From positions 1 through 11,399 of the forward strand of contig URWP01000072.1 of assembly GCA_900551645.1 (NCBI GenBank): a stretch of 11,399 nucleotides of DNA, read 5' to 3'. A program made the position numbers and the translations under genes. The stretch's first letter is position 1, and each line of letters opens with the position of its first letter. Positions 1-7,755 of this stretch are shown here, in pieces. Origin of the DNA: an uncultured Bacteroides sp. (GTDB lineage: Bacteria > Bacteroidota > Bacteroidia > Bacteroidales > Bacteroidaceae). The notes beneath the pieces were generated by a model, which saw only the letters and a program-made list of their open reading frames with translations, was not told the origin of the DNA and did not search any database.

Positions 1-16
1 AATTAGTTGGCTAATT
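1..16 (-). terminator. Possible terminator hairpin after the usp gene
   Basis: A perfect inverted repeat with 6-base arms (AATTAG and CTAATT) and a 4-base loop lies 22 bases past the stop of the stress-protein gene. The stem is A/T-rich and therefore weak. Any U-tract for minus-strand transcription would lie outside the window. Because it is symmetric, it could equally serve a convergent gene to the left. Confidence 0.3.
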
Positions 17-38
17 TTGTTATATTTACTGAATTTCC

Positions 39-1166
39 CTACTTAATTACTAGAATAGGAATATCCGAATGGAACACCATTCTTCGAGCTATACTTGGAT
101 TGAATAGACGGGCAAATACATTACGTTTGTAATTAGTAATGCATAATACATCAATCTGCCGGTCTTTTACATACGAATCCAGGTTTGCGAGCAAATGATC
201 TTCCGGAATCAGATGATAATCAATATTTAATTGTGGATATTGCTTCTTGAAATACTCCCGGATTCCAGCCAGTTTTATTTCATTCCACGTTTTACGCTGC
301 TCATTCGAATTCAGATGGATGAACGAGATATCAAATTTATAATTTTGAAAAGTAGTAATTAGCGAATCAAAGGCTATCAAATCTCTTTGGTCGAAATTCG
401 TAATGAAAGCGACCTTATGGATAGCTCCAAAATGAACAAGTTTTGCATTTTTAGGAATTGCATATACGAATACAGGGCTGCGGTCTATCACTTCGGCCGT
501 TACACTTCCTATCAGTTCCAAATCCTTTTCTCCTTGTCCTCTGGTGCCCATAATGATGATAAGCGGACGGTTTTCTCTCGCATATTGTAGTATTTCTTCT
601 TCCGGGACTCCCTCACGAAGCAGACAGGAAAACTTTACATTCGGTAATTTCCCCAACTGAATTTCATCCTTCAATGTATTAGTCAACTTGGTGAGTTGTT
701 CATGAATGCCATCCAGCATGTTTTTAATGCCCATATCAGGCTCCATAGGCATTCCGTAGCCTTCTATAGCATATTGCAGATTCGGCAGGTAAATAGGGCT
801 GAAATAAACGTGCATAAGGACAATTTCTGCATGTATCTCGGCAGCAAAATTAAAAGCGAATTCACATGCCTTCTGGGAATAACCGGAAAAATCAACCGGA
901 ACCAGGATTTTCTTTTCACGGTGACTATTCTCAGGAACCTGTTCTTTTACTATGTCATCGGCCAGCCAGGTAGAGCTTTCGATAATCTTCAACGCACGTG
1001 GAAGATCACTTTCCTTGATGCGGATGCGTACACCGGAAGATATCACAGGTTGAATAAGATTCACGTTGTGGATATATGCCTCGATTCCCTCGCTCTCGAG
1101 GACATTTTTCAATATCTGGGCCTTCGAATAGGTCAGAATAGCTAACGTAACAAGTTTATCTTCCAT
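39..1166 (-). CDS. Universal stress protein with N-terminal DUF2007 domain and two Usp domains
   Basis: This predicted cytoplasmic protein has 375 residues in three parts. Residues about 4-65 look like a DUF2007 domain (small putative signal-transducing domain). Residues about 85-237 form a first Usp domain that opens with KKILVPVDFS and holds the nucleotide-binding signature G207-x2-G210-x9-G220-S221. This is the ATP-binding form of the family. Residues about 245-375 form a second Usp domain that keeps the fold pattern (KVAFITNF at its start, DIPILVIK at its end) but lacks the glycine motif, so it probably does not bind ATP. An upstream ATG in frame would add 16 residues (a hydrophobic MIGMFCFILFHL-type leader). 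I reject it because that stretch overlaps a strong hairpin that reads as the preceding gene's terminator, and because DUF2007 begins directly after the chosen start. No clear promoter was found in the 109-base upstream gap. The role is inferred as stress or energy-state sensing, with unknown target. Confidence 0.85.
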   Translation of the reverse strand: MEDKLVTLAILTYSKAQILKNVLESEGIEAYIHNVNLIQPVISSGVRIRIKESDLPRALKIIESSTWLADDIVKEQVPENSHREKKILVPVDFSGYSQKACEFAFNFAAEIHAEIVLMHVYFSPIYLPNLQYAIEGYGMPMEPDMGIKNMLDGIHEQLTKLTNTLKDEIQLGKLPNVKFSCLLREGVPEEEILQYARENRPLIIIMGTRGQGEKDLELIGSVTAEVIDRSPVFVYAIPKNAKLVHFGAIHKVAFITNFDQRDLIAFDSLITTFQNYKFDISFIHLNSNEQRKTWNEIKLAGIREYFKKQYPQLNIDYHLIPEDHLLANLDSYVKDRQIDVLCITNYKRNVFARLFNPSIARRMVFHSDIPILVIK

Positions 1167-1199
1167 AACACAGGATTTAAGGTGAAACAATATAAAGCA

Positions 1200-1244
1200 A
1201 AACATTCCAATCAACGATTTGGATGACCGTCAATTGGAATGCTT
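1200..1244 (-). terminator. Long hairpin, probable terminator of the small HTH gene
   Basis: In minus-strand RNA, bases 1244-1226 pair continuously with 1200-1218: 19 pairs, four of them G-U, around a 7-base loop. The RNA then runs into a U-rich stretch (UUGCUUUAUAUUGUUU). It begins 31 bases after the stop of the small gene upstream. The G-U pairs become A-C mismatches in plus-strand RNA, so the structure suits only minus-strand transcription. It could instead be a leader structure of the stress-protein gene. Confidence 0.6.
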
Positions 1245-1275
1245 ATGTAATAAAATATAATAATTCCTTTTTCTA

Positions 1276-1530
1276 TCAGGACTGCTGTTCTTTCAGAATA
1301 GCCATTGCTTTATCAAGCACCGTTGTGTCATCCAACATGACCAGACCGCCATCGGGTCCGGGTTCCAAATGAATGCCTACACTCTTACCTTCTTTAAAAT
1401 TTTGACCGCCGAAGAAATTTCGTACAGTTTCAACATCTATATTTAATTCATCGGCGATACGATGCATGCTTCCGGCAGGTAAAGAATCTTTGATTTTGCG
1501 AAGTTCGTTAAAAGTTATTGTTCTGTTCAT
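1276..1530 (-). CDS. Small conserved-type protein with a putative helix-turn-helix
   Basis: This is a soluble protein of 84 residues with no signal peptide or membrane segment. Residues about 20-40 (SMHRIADELNIDVETVRNFF) read as a helix-turn-helix: a first helix, a turn at L-N-I-D and a recognition-like helix. Residues 45-65 are rich in Gly and Pro (EPGPDGG), and the C-terminus is a short acidic helix (about 70-82). Similar short proteins are usually labelled 'DNA-binding protein' or hypothetical in Bacteroides; that is recollection, not a search result. The gene stands alone between the Bat run and the stress-protein gene, with its own promoter upstream and a strong hairpin downstream. It may be a small regulator or nucleoid-type protein, but DNA binding is inferred from the helix pattern only. 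Confidence 0.75.
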   Translation of the reverse strand: MNRTITFNELRKIKDSLPAGSMHRIADELNIDVETVRNFFGGQNFKEGKSVGIHLEPGPDGGLVMLDDTTVLDKAMAILKEQQS

Positions 1531-1578
1531 AGTAGTCAGTTTTTAATGGTTTAACAGATTTGATTATTAATCTCGTTC

Positions 1579-1609
1579 TAAAATTAACGAAAGATTACGA
1601 CTGAACAAA
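1579..1609 (-). promoter_or_regulatory. Bacteroides-type promoter for the small HTH gene
   Basis: On the minus strand, TTTG (1606-1609) is followed after exactly 19 bases by TAATTTTA (1579-1586). This fits the Bacteroides sigma-ABfr consensus TTTG / TAnnTTTG except for the last base. Transcription would start near 1575, giving a leader of about 45 bases. The TTTG lies at the end of a T7 run that could also serve as the terminator tail of the upstream PAP2 gene. Confidence 0.6.
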
Positions 1610-1637
1610 AAAATCCTTTATTTTTTTCAGAAAAAAA
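1607..1637 (-). terminator. Possible A/U-only terminator at the end of the bat run
   Basis: Ten bases after the PAP2 stop the minus strand reads T7-CTG-A7, then TAAAGGA, then T7. The A7 run can pair with either T7 run, giving a short 7-pair hairpin followed by a U-tract. There is no G-C pair in the stem, so efficiency is doubtful. The position, between the end of the run and the next gene's promoter, is what supports the call. Confidence 0.4.
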
Positions 1638-1646
1638 CGCCTGCCA

Positions 1647-2354
1647 TTAGAAATATAAAGCCTTTGCCTGAATCATTCCGGCAATAATGGCATACAGATA
1701 TGTCAAGAGCAGTGTAATAAACAGAATTCGGATGTCATTGATAGTATATCCGGTCGATGTATATTGGTCTGAAATATATTGAGGCTGGTCGAAGTAGCGT
1801 TTAGCAACGTACATATAACCCCAATATACCACAGCACCTATAATACTTCCCTCTAAAGCTCCGCATAAAATATCACCGGGATAATGTACCCCCAAGTAAA
1901 TACGGGAATACGAAGGAATGATTGCCCATAAAATCATCATCACTGTCGCTCCCCAGTACCGGAACAACAGTGAAACAAAAACCGCAACGGCAAACGTATT
2001 TGCTGCATGGCTGGATATAAATCCATACAACCCTCCCCTATAACCGTTAACAGTATGGACCAAATACATGATTTCAGGATCCTGAGTCGGACGGAAACGC
2101 GCAAAATACGGTTTACAGACACTTGACGCTATCTGGTCTGCCAGTGTTATTATCAAAGCGAGCATTAGCAGTATAGTACATGCATGCCCAATCTTGTTGT
2201 TCTTGAAAATAATGTACAGCAGTACAGCTCCAGCCGGGATCCATGTAGTAGTACTGGTTACTGTCCACATGAATCCGTCCCAGAACAATGAATGACTTCC
2301 ATTCAATTCCAGAAGCAATGCCTTATCGGCTGCTATCAGCTGCTGTATATCCAT
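1647..2354 (-). CDS. PAP2-family membrane phosphatase (type 2 phosphatidic acid phosphatase-like)
   Basis: This 235-residue integral membrane protein carries all three PAP2 signature motifs in order: K81-x6-R88-P89, S114-S115-H116, and S150-R151-x5-H157-x3-D161. The two histidines and D161 form the phosphatase centre of this family, which acts on lipid phosphates or diphosphates, usually on the periplasmic side of the inner membrane. Hydrophobic segments lie at about 40-50, 57-76, 116-150, 163-183 and 207-230. The substrate cannot be read from sequence. Undecaprenyl diphosphate, phosphatidylglycerophosphate and the lipid A 1- or 4'-phosphate are all handled by relatives. The start lies only 13 bases after the batE stop, so it is very likely co-transcribed as the last gene of the bat run. 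That links the operon to envelope lipid metabolism, but the link is inferred. Confidence 0.9.
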   Translation of the reverse strand: MDIQQLIAADKALLLELNGSHSLFWDGFMWTVTSTTTWIPAGAVLLYIIFKNNKIGHACTILLMLALIITLADQIASSVCKPYFARFRPTQDPEIMYLVHTVNGYRGGLYGFISSHAANTFAVAVFVSLLFRYWGATVMMILWAIIPSYSRIYLGVHYPGDILCGALEGSIIGAVVYWGYMYVAKRYFDQPQYISDQYTSTGYTINDIRILFITLLLTYLYAIIAGMIQAKALYF

Positions 2355-2367
2355 ATTCTTTCGTATT

Positions 2368-3117
2368 TCAAATCAGTTCGATGGATTCGTTCTTGACCCA
2401 TCCTTTATTGCCATCCTCCAAACGTACTTCTTTCCATTCTTGCATAGAATTGTCTTCTACAAAAACCTTCGTTCCTTCATGCAAAACAAACAAATCAGTT
2501 CCACTCTCGTCCGGAGTACTTTTAACGGACACTGTAGGAGCCATGATAATGGCCCCTGTACGGTCTATCAGCTCACTCTTCTGCGTGGATGCACAGAAAT
2601 TGGCACAAATACTCACAAACAGACAAACAAGTCCGGCTATAAAACCGATTTTTTTGATTAACACACGGTTCCCAAAGATATAGAATACTGCACCGACCAA
2701 GAAAAGGATAAATGAAGCAATGCCTAATTTTGCCCAAGCACTTTCACCCATCAGATTGACCAAGGCCTTTCCCCATGTCAAGATAAAGACCTCATGAGTC
2801 GGTGTTATCTGATCGGTGGTCTTTCCCCGTGCCATATCCAGATTAAACCGGATATCCGCATCGCCAGGATTCAACAACAATGCCCGTTCATAATTAAGGA
2901 CAGCCTTTGCAATATCCTTATTCTTATAATAACTATTACCTAAATTGTAATAAATGTCTGCCGATTCGCCTTCTGTTGCCAAAATCTCTTCGTAAAGTTT
3001 GATAGCCTGTTCAAATTGATTCTCCTGATAAGCCTTATCAGCTTCAGCTTTTGTCGCAGCATGAACCATCTGAAAGAAGCCGATCAAGCATACCAATATA
3101 ATTGATAATTTTTTCAT
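2368..3117 (-). CDS. batE: BatE: TPR and SH3b membrane protein of the Bat complex
   Basis: The protein has 249 residues. Residues 1-20 form a signal peptide with a likely cut after VHA. Residues about 24-95 hold two TPR units, the second with the typical YYNLGNSYYKNKDIAKA pattern. Two membrane helices follow at about 130-149 and 154-175. Residues about 185-249 form an SH3b-like beta domain (IMAPTVSVKSTPDESG, then W240 near the end), a fold often used to bind cell wall or peptides. This order (signal, TPR, two TM, SH3b) is typical of BatE. The TPR and SH3b parts should both face the periplasm. The gene starts 18 bases after batD, and its product probably acts as a scaffold for the other Bat proteins. 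Confidence 0.9.
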   Translation of the reverse strand: MKKLSIILVCLIGFFQMVHAATKAEADKAYQENQFEQAIKLYEEILATEGESADIYYNLGNSYYKNKDIAKAVLNYERALLLNPGDADIRFNLDMARGKTTDQITPTHEVFILTWGKALVNLMGESAWAKLGIASFILFLVGAVFYIFGNRVLIKKIGFIAGLVCLFVSICANFCASTQKSELIDRTGAIIMAPTVSVKSTPDESGTDLFVLHEGTKVFVEDNSMQEWKEVRLEDGNKGWVKNESIELI

Positions 3118-3135
3118 GTTTTCCTCTCCTATCCG

Positions 3136-4968
3136 TTAATGTTTAATGCTGTTTTCCATCTTGCTGATAACATTGATGGCAGAAGTATATACTTTATCCA
3201 TTGCTTCACTTTCATCTCCCGGAGCATAACGCGCAAACTCACACTGATTCAATGCATCCAGAAACTCTTGGATAAGTTCAGCAGAGACTCCATATTTGGT
3301 CAATTCTGCTTCGATATTATCTTTCGATAGCTGAGACACCGGAATACTCAGTTTGTCACTGGTATATCCCCATAAGGCCTTCAGCACTTCATCGTAGAAT
3401 TCATTCTTCTTGTTTTCAGCCAACAGTTTTCCGGCCAACTTCATACGTTTTGCAGCAACCTTATTGGCTTTTTTTGTTTTTACCTTTGCTACATTGGCAT
3501 TTTCAATAGCCTGTTTTCTGTAAATGATAACAAAGACCACAAACAAAAGGAATGGAATCACATACCACAAATAGCAAGCGGTAGTTCCAAAGAAAAAGTC
3601 GCCCCGTTGCTGCAAATGCGTATCACCTAACTTAATGAAACGGATATCTTTAGCCAGCATCTTGACACTTTCCTTATTGGTAAAGTCTGCAATTACCTGA
3701 TCGGCATTGCCTTCACCTTTTTCTACAGTCAGCTGATAAGCTTCGGTTGTCAATGTCTTGTAAGAACCGGACTTCAAATCAAAATAAGTAAATTTCACCG
3801 GAGGAACGGTAAAGTTTCCGGCATGACGTGGGATAGCCAAATATTCAATGGTTTTCGTACCGCTCAGTCCGGCAGTAGTCAATTCAAACTGATTGTCCAC
3901 TTTCGGGTCATAGACTTCAAAGTCCTGCGGGAACTTGATTTCCGGCGCACTGATAAGTTTCATGTTACCAGTACCGTTAATCACCAATTTAATGGTTATC
4001 GCATCGTTGGTCTTTACCTTAGTAGAATTAATATTCGAAGAAAGCGTGAAAGTTCCGACCCCTCCCGAAAAATCTGCCGGCTTAGACGGAAGCTGTTTGA
4101 CATCGATAGTCAGTTTCGGAGCAACAATCTTCTTGTTTACTTCCACATATCCGCCTCCATTGAAGAACGCATCGAACGGGTCATCCGAAACGGTCTGTTG
4201 GGCAATAACCGCATCGAAAGTGATGGCAGGGATTTCCAGCTTACCAGTCTGTTGCGGGAACATCACGTATTGGCTCCACACAGTCGTGTTATAATTACGC
4301 CCTTTATAGTGTTCCAATGAAAAGGCCTTCTGTTTGGACAAAGGTATTTCCTGCGTATAAAAACTCTTCAGGTCAGGCATATCTCCACGCAACTGACGGA
4401 GATTTACCAACGTATATACCTTATATGTCAACAGGATGGCCTCCTGTTCGTACACTGTTGTCTTACTGGCTGTTGCTGTAATGAACAGATCATTAGCCGT
4501 AATCTGTCCACCGGCCGACTGCGCCCGGGAGCGCGTAGAGCTTCCCCCTTGTGAATTACTATTGGAAGAGCCCTGCTGGTCTGGTGGAAGCACCTTGATG
4601 CTGATTGCATTCGAAAAGACCTTTTCACCATCTACTTCAATGCTGGCCGCAGGAATATTAAAAGTACCCTCTTTGGTAGCCATCAGAATATAGGTATAAG
4701 TTACAGAACGGCTGGAGGACACTTTTCCGTTAATTATCTGTGTACTGCTTTGCTGCGAGCGGCTCGGTCCCATCAGAACGTCGAATCCGCTGATGGAAGG
4801 TGCACGGAAATCCTTCACATCCTGGGTGTTGATGGTAAAGGTCAACCGGAACTGGTCGCCCGAGACAACCGTATTGGGCGCATCAGCCTTGAAACGGATA
4901 CCGTCCGCCGCCAGCATCTGCCCCCACAGGATTACCATCCATAATAAGAAGACTATTCTTTTCATCAT
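3136..4968 (-). CDS. batD: BatD: large exported, membrane-anchored beta-rich protein
   Basis: The protein has 610 residues. A signal peptide (about 1-21, cut near MLA-AD) is followed by a long exported region of beta-sandwich type (about 22-455). A low-complexity Ser/Gly/Gln linker (about 131-153) splits it into two halves. One membrane helix lies at about 465-483 and is followed by a Lys-rich cytoplasmic stretch (about 494-522). The C-terminal domain is helical (about 523-605) and contains FYDEVLKALWGYTSDKL and EFARYAPG. This is the usual BatD architecture, with the helical tail in the cytoplasm, where it could meet MoxR or DUF58. The start codon is ambiguous because two ATGs are adjacent; the first is given. 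No catalytic motif is seen. The C-terminal domain resembles that of the uncharacterised protein encoded upstream of batA. Confidence 0.9.
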   Translation of the reverse strand: MMKRIVFLLWMVILWGQMLAADGIRFKADAPNTVVSGDQFRLTFTINTQDVKDFRAPSISGFDVLMGPSRSQQSSTQIINGKVSSSRSVTYTYILMATKEGTFNIPAASIEVDGEKVFSNAISIKVLPPDQQGSSNSNSQGGSSTRSRAQSAGGQITANDLFITATASKTTVYEQEAILLTYKVYTLVNLRQLRGDMPDLKSFYTQEIPLSKQKAFSLEHYKGRNYNTTVWSQYVMFPQQTGKLEIPAITFDAVIAQQTVSDDPFDAFFNGGGYVEVNKKIVAPKLTIDVKQLPSKPADFSGGVGTFTLSSNINSTKVKTNDAITIKLVINGTGNMKLISAPEIKFPQDFEVYDPKVDNQFELTTAGLSGTKTIEYLAIPRHAGNFTVPPVKFTYFDLKSGSYKTLTTEAYQLTVEKGEGNADQVIADFTNKESVKMLAKDIRFIKLGDTHLQQRGDFFFGTTACYLWYVIPFLLFVVFVIIYRKQAIENANVAKVKTKKANKVAAKRMKLAGKLLAENKKNEFYDEVLKALWGYTSDKLSIPVSQLSKDNIEAELTKYGVSAELIQEFLDALNQCEFARYAPGDESEAMDKVYTSAINVISKMENSIKH

Positions 4969-5000
4969 CTATCGTTGTTTATTTTAATTTGCTACACTCA

Positions 5001-5705
5001 TTACCAGTCTTTATCCAGCTTCTTACCTTGAATCTGAATCTGTTTCTTGACCTTATCCTGTACATTCTTTTCATCCTGCATGGCAGCATTCAACAACTGC
5101 TCTGCATTTTCCTTCGACATTTCATTCTGGTTCTGCTGTTGCTGCTGATTGTTCTGCTGCTGGTCTTTCTTATCCTGATCCTGCTGGTCTTTATTCTGTT
5201 GCTGTTCGTCCTGTTTCTGGTCTTGCTTCTGTTCCTGCTGTTTGTCCTGATTCTGGTTCTGCTGGTCTTTCAGCTGTTTCTGAGCCAATGCCAGGTTGTA
5301 GCGGGTCCCATTATCATGAGGGGTGTTTCTCCGTGACTCCTTGGAGGCCTCGATACATTCAGGCAGCTTCTTGGAAGACTGAAGTATGACTCCCATGTTG
5401 TGATAAATCTGTGCCAACTTCGATTTGTCTTTCTCCAACCGGGAAGCGGCCTGGTATTGCTCCATCGCTTCCTGAGCTTTCTGCTGCATCAACAAGGCAT
5501 TTCCCAAGTTGTATAGTGCCGCAGAAGATTTCGGATTGACCTCCAATGCTTTCCGATAATCTACTTCCGCTTTTACAAACAGACTGTCTCTATATAACTT
5601 ATTACCACTGCGCAGATAGTCACGGTCGGTTTTCTGACCGAATGCAACTGCTGAAACAGTCAACAGCATCAGTAAGATGAAATATCCTTTCTGTAACATA
5701 CTCAT
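5001..5705 (-). CDS. batC: BatC: exported TPR protein with a Q/N/D/E/K-only tail segment
   Basis: The protein has 234 residues. Residues 1-23 form a signal peptide (cut near AFG-QK); no lipobox cysteine is present. Residues about 28-143 hold three TPR-like units, including ALYNLGNALLMQQKAQEAME and IYHNMGVILQSSKKLPECIE. Residues 146-195 contain only Gln, Asn, Asp, Glu and Lys, 25 of the 50 being Gln. A short amphipathic end follows (about 196-234, ending KKLDKDW). The start overlaps the batB stop by 4 bases (ATGA), which suggests translational coupling. A second ATG two codons downstream is an alternative start. It probably works as a periplasmic partner or scaffold of BatA, BatB and BatE. Confidence 0.9.
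   Translation of the reverse strand: MSMLQKGYFILLMLLTVSAVAFGQKTDRDYLRSGNKLYRDSLFVKAEVDYRKALEVNPKSSAALYNLGNALLMQQKAQEAMEQYQAASRLEKDKSKLAQIYHNMGVILQSSKKLPECIEASKESRRNTPHDNGTRYNLALAQKQLKDQQNQNQDKQQEQKQDQKQDEQQQNKDQQDQDKKDQQQNNQQQQQNQNEMSKENAEQLLNAAMQDEKNVQDKVKKQIQIQGKKLDKDW
5121..5270 (-). repeat. Low-complexity CAG-rich tract coding the BatC polar segment
   Basis: These 150 bases code for 50 residues drawn only from Q, N, D, E and K. The plus strand is a run of CTG, CTT and GTC-type triplets, which also creates a leucine-rich antisense reading frame with no support as a gene. Such tracts can gain or lose triplets in frame, so length variation between strains is likely. Confidence 0.85.
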
Positions 5706-6727
5706 TTCTGTTTAAAGAGATTCACATTCTTGAATAACGGATTCTTGCGATTCAGAATCATCAGTTCGGCTGCCAGCAGTAACAATGCCAACCACGCCAG
5801 TACCTGGAACTGTTCATCAAACTCGGTATAGACTTGAGTCTCTACATCTGCCTTAGCCAACTTGTTGATTTCAGCGTTCAGCGCCTTTTCTGCATTGTTT
5901 GTATTGTCTACACGGACATAAATGCCACCACCAGCCTTGGCTATTTCCTGACACATTTGTTCGTTCAACCGCGTTACGATAACATTTCCATCTTTGTCAC
6001 GACGGAACTCATTCGATCCCTCTACCGGAATCGGAGAACCGTCCGGTGATCCTACGCCCAATACAAAAACACGAATACCTTTCTTTGCGGCTTCCTGAGC
6101 AGCTTCTATCGCCCCACCTTCGTGATTTTCACCATCGGTTATCAATACGATGGCACGACCGACCCCTTCATTCGGAGTAAAGCTTTTCATACCCAAATCA
6201 ATGGCGCCAGCAATATCTGTACCCTGTGTAGAAATCAGTGAAGGACTGATACTTTCCAGAAACATCTTTGCCGAAATATAATCACTCGTGATAGGCAACT
6301 GCGTGAAAGCTTCTCCAGCAAACACAATCATAGCCACCTTATCGTTATTGAACTTCTCTACCAGACGGGAAATCAACTTCTTCGACTTCTCCAAACGGCT
6401 GGGAGTAACATCTTCGGCCAGCATGGAGTTTGATATGTCAAGTGCCACAACAGTTTCGATACCCTGACGTTTCACTGTTTCCATCTTTGAACCGAACTGC
6501 GGCCGGGCCATCATAAAGATAATCATACCCAATGCAGCAAGCATCAGCCAGAACTTCACATCCGGACGATATTTAGAGACATCCGGCATCAGCTGTTTCA
6601 GCAGTTGCGGGTCACCATACAGCCGGAGTTTTTTCCGACGACGATAATTGGAATAAAAATAAAACGCTGCCAATACAGGCAGAACAATCAATAAATATAA
6701 ATATAGCGGTTCTCCAAATCGAAACAT
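5702..6727 (-). CDS. batB: BatB: membrane-anchored von Willebrand A domain protein
   Basis: The protein has 341 residues from the start MFRFGEPLYL. Membrane segments lie at about 8-24, 58-74 and 308-325. The von Willebrand A domain (about 90-290) holds a complete MIDAS metal site: D97-x-S99-x-S101, with T170 and D198 (ITDGE) as the other likely ligands. A reading frame 22 codons longer exists but would overlap batA by 55 bases. The shorter start leaves an 11-base gap and begins directly with the conserved hydrophobic N-terminus, so it is preferred. MIDAS domains bind a divalent cation and a protein partner. The partner here is unknown and is probably within the Bat complex. Confidence 0.93.
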   Translation of the reverse strand: MFRFGEPLYLYLLIVLPVLAAFYFYSNYRRRKKLRLYGDPQLLKQLMPDVSKYRPDVKFWLMLAALGMIIFMMARPQFGSKMETVKRQGIETVVALDISNSMLAEDVTPSRLEKSKKLISRLVEKFNNDKVAMIVFAGEAFTQLPITSDYISAKMFLESISPSLISTQGTDIAGAIDLGMKSFTPNEGVGRAIVLITDGENHEGGAIEAAQEAAKKGIRVFVLGVGSPDGSPIPVEGSNEFRRDKDGNVIVTRLNEQMCQEIAKAGGGIYVRVDNTNNAEKALNAEINKLAKADVETQVYTEFDEQFQVLAWLALLLLAAELMILNRKNPLFKNVNLFKQK

Positions 6728-6738
6728 GACTTCTAATT

Positions 6739-7737
6739 TTAAGGGATTTTCTTCAATACAGTATTCCGCAAAAGGATTTCCAATAACAGACACAAGAAAG
6801 CTACCAAAGCAAATGGTGCGAATGCTTCCTCACGCTTGCTGAATTCTTTTACGTTCAACCTTGTTTTCTCCAGTTTATCAATTTCTTTATAGACCTCTTT
6901 CAGTTTCGAGTTACTGGTTGCGCGGAAATAATTTCCGTTAGTAGTACCTGCAATCTGAGTCATCGTCTTCTCATCCAGCTCTACCGGTATCTGTACATAC
7001 TGTACGCCAGCATAAGTAGGCATCGGATAAGGTGCTGTTCCATTGGTTCCTACCCCGATTGTATAGACGCGGATACCGAATTTCTTGGCAATCTCTGCCG
7101 CAGTCAGCGGAGAAATATCCCCCATGTTATTGACACCATCGGTCAACAGAATAATGACTTTCGATTTGGCTTTGCTATCCTTCAATCGGCTTACAGCATT
7201 AGCCAATCCCATACCTAAAGCTGTTCCGTCATCAATCATTCCCCGCTGGACCATGTCGCAACTCACGTTACGGAACAGATTCAGCAGTACACCATGGTCT
7301 ACAGTCAACGGACACTGAGTGAATGCTTCACCAGCAAATATACTCAGACCGATATTATCGTTCGGGCGACCATTAATAAACTCAGAAGCTACCTGCTTGG
7401 CCGCCTCGATACGGTTCGGTTTCAAGTCTTCGGCTAACATACTGGTAGAAACATCCACTGCCAGCATGATATCAATACCCTCTATCTCTGTATTTTGCCA
7501 ATTGTCTGTAGTCTGAGGATGAGCCAGCACCAATACAATCATCACGAACGTTACGATGCGCAACAAAAAGGGAACATGGAGAAAATAAATCTTCCAGCTT
7601 TTCGGTGCATTCATATACATACGTGTAGTAGAGACCTGCATACTGGGTTCCATACGTTTCTGGCGCATCAAGTACCAGATGATGTATGGTATCAGCAGCA
7701 AGAGCAAAAACAGATATTCAATGTTTGCAAAAATCAT
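6739..7737 (-). CDS. batA: BatA: membrane-anchored von Willebrand A domain protein
   Basis: The protein has 332 residues with membrane segments at about 5-23, 57-72 and 307-325. The von Willebrand A domain lies in between (about 88-300), with MIDAS residues D95-x-S97-x-S99, T172 and D200 (LLTDG). It is clearly paralogous to BatB: the two share SMLAED after the metal motif, and IFAGEAFTQ, at matching places. The layout implies that the A domain faces one side of the inner membrane between the second and third helices. It begins 18 bases after the stop of the upstream membrane protein gene and ends 11 bases before batB. BatA was one of the B. fragilis genes first linked to aerotolerance; the mechanism is not settled. 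Confidence 0.93.
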   Translation of the reverse strand: MIFANIEYLFLLLLLIPYIIWYLMRQKRMEPSMQVSTTRMYMNAPKSWKIYFLHVPFLLRIVTFVMIVLVLAHPQTTDNWQNTEIEGIDIMLAVDVSTSMLAEDLKPNRIEAAKQVASEFINGRPNDNIGLSIFAGEAFTQCPLTVDHGVLLNLFRNVSCDMVQRGMIDDGTALGMGLANAVSRLKDSKAKSKVIILLTDGVNNMGDISPLTAAEIAKKFGIRVYTIGVGTNGTAPYPMPTYAGVQYVQIPVELDEKTMTQIAGTTNGNYFRATSNSKLKEVYKEIDKLEKTRLNVKEFSKREEAFAPFALVAFLCLLLEILLRNTVLKKIP

Positions 7738-7755
7738 GATTCCTATTTTTAAGCG

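Noticed and set aside
4989..5336. Very leucine-rich plus-strand frame that looks like a membrane protein
   Set aside because: It is the reverse complement of the Gln-rich BatC tract (CAG read as CTG), so the hydrophobic look is an artefact.
6728..6793. Longer start for batB
   Set aside because: It would overlap batA by 55 bases, and the added residues do not look like the conserved BatB N-terminus; the ATG at 6727 gives a normal 11-base gap.
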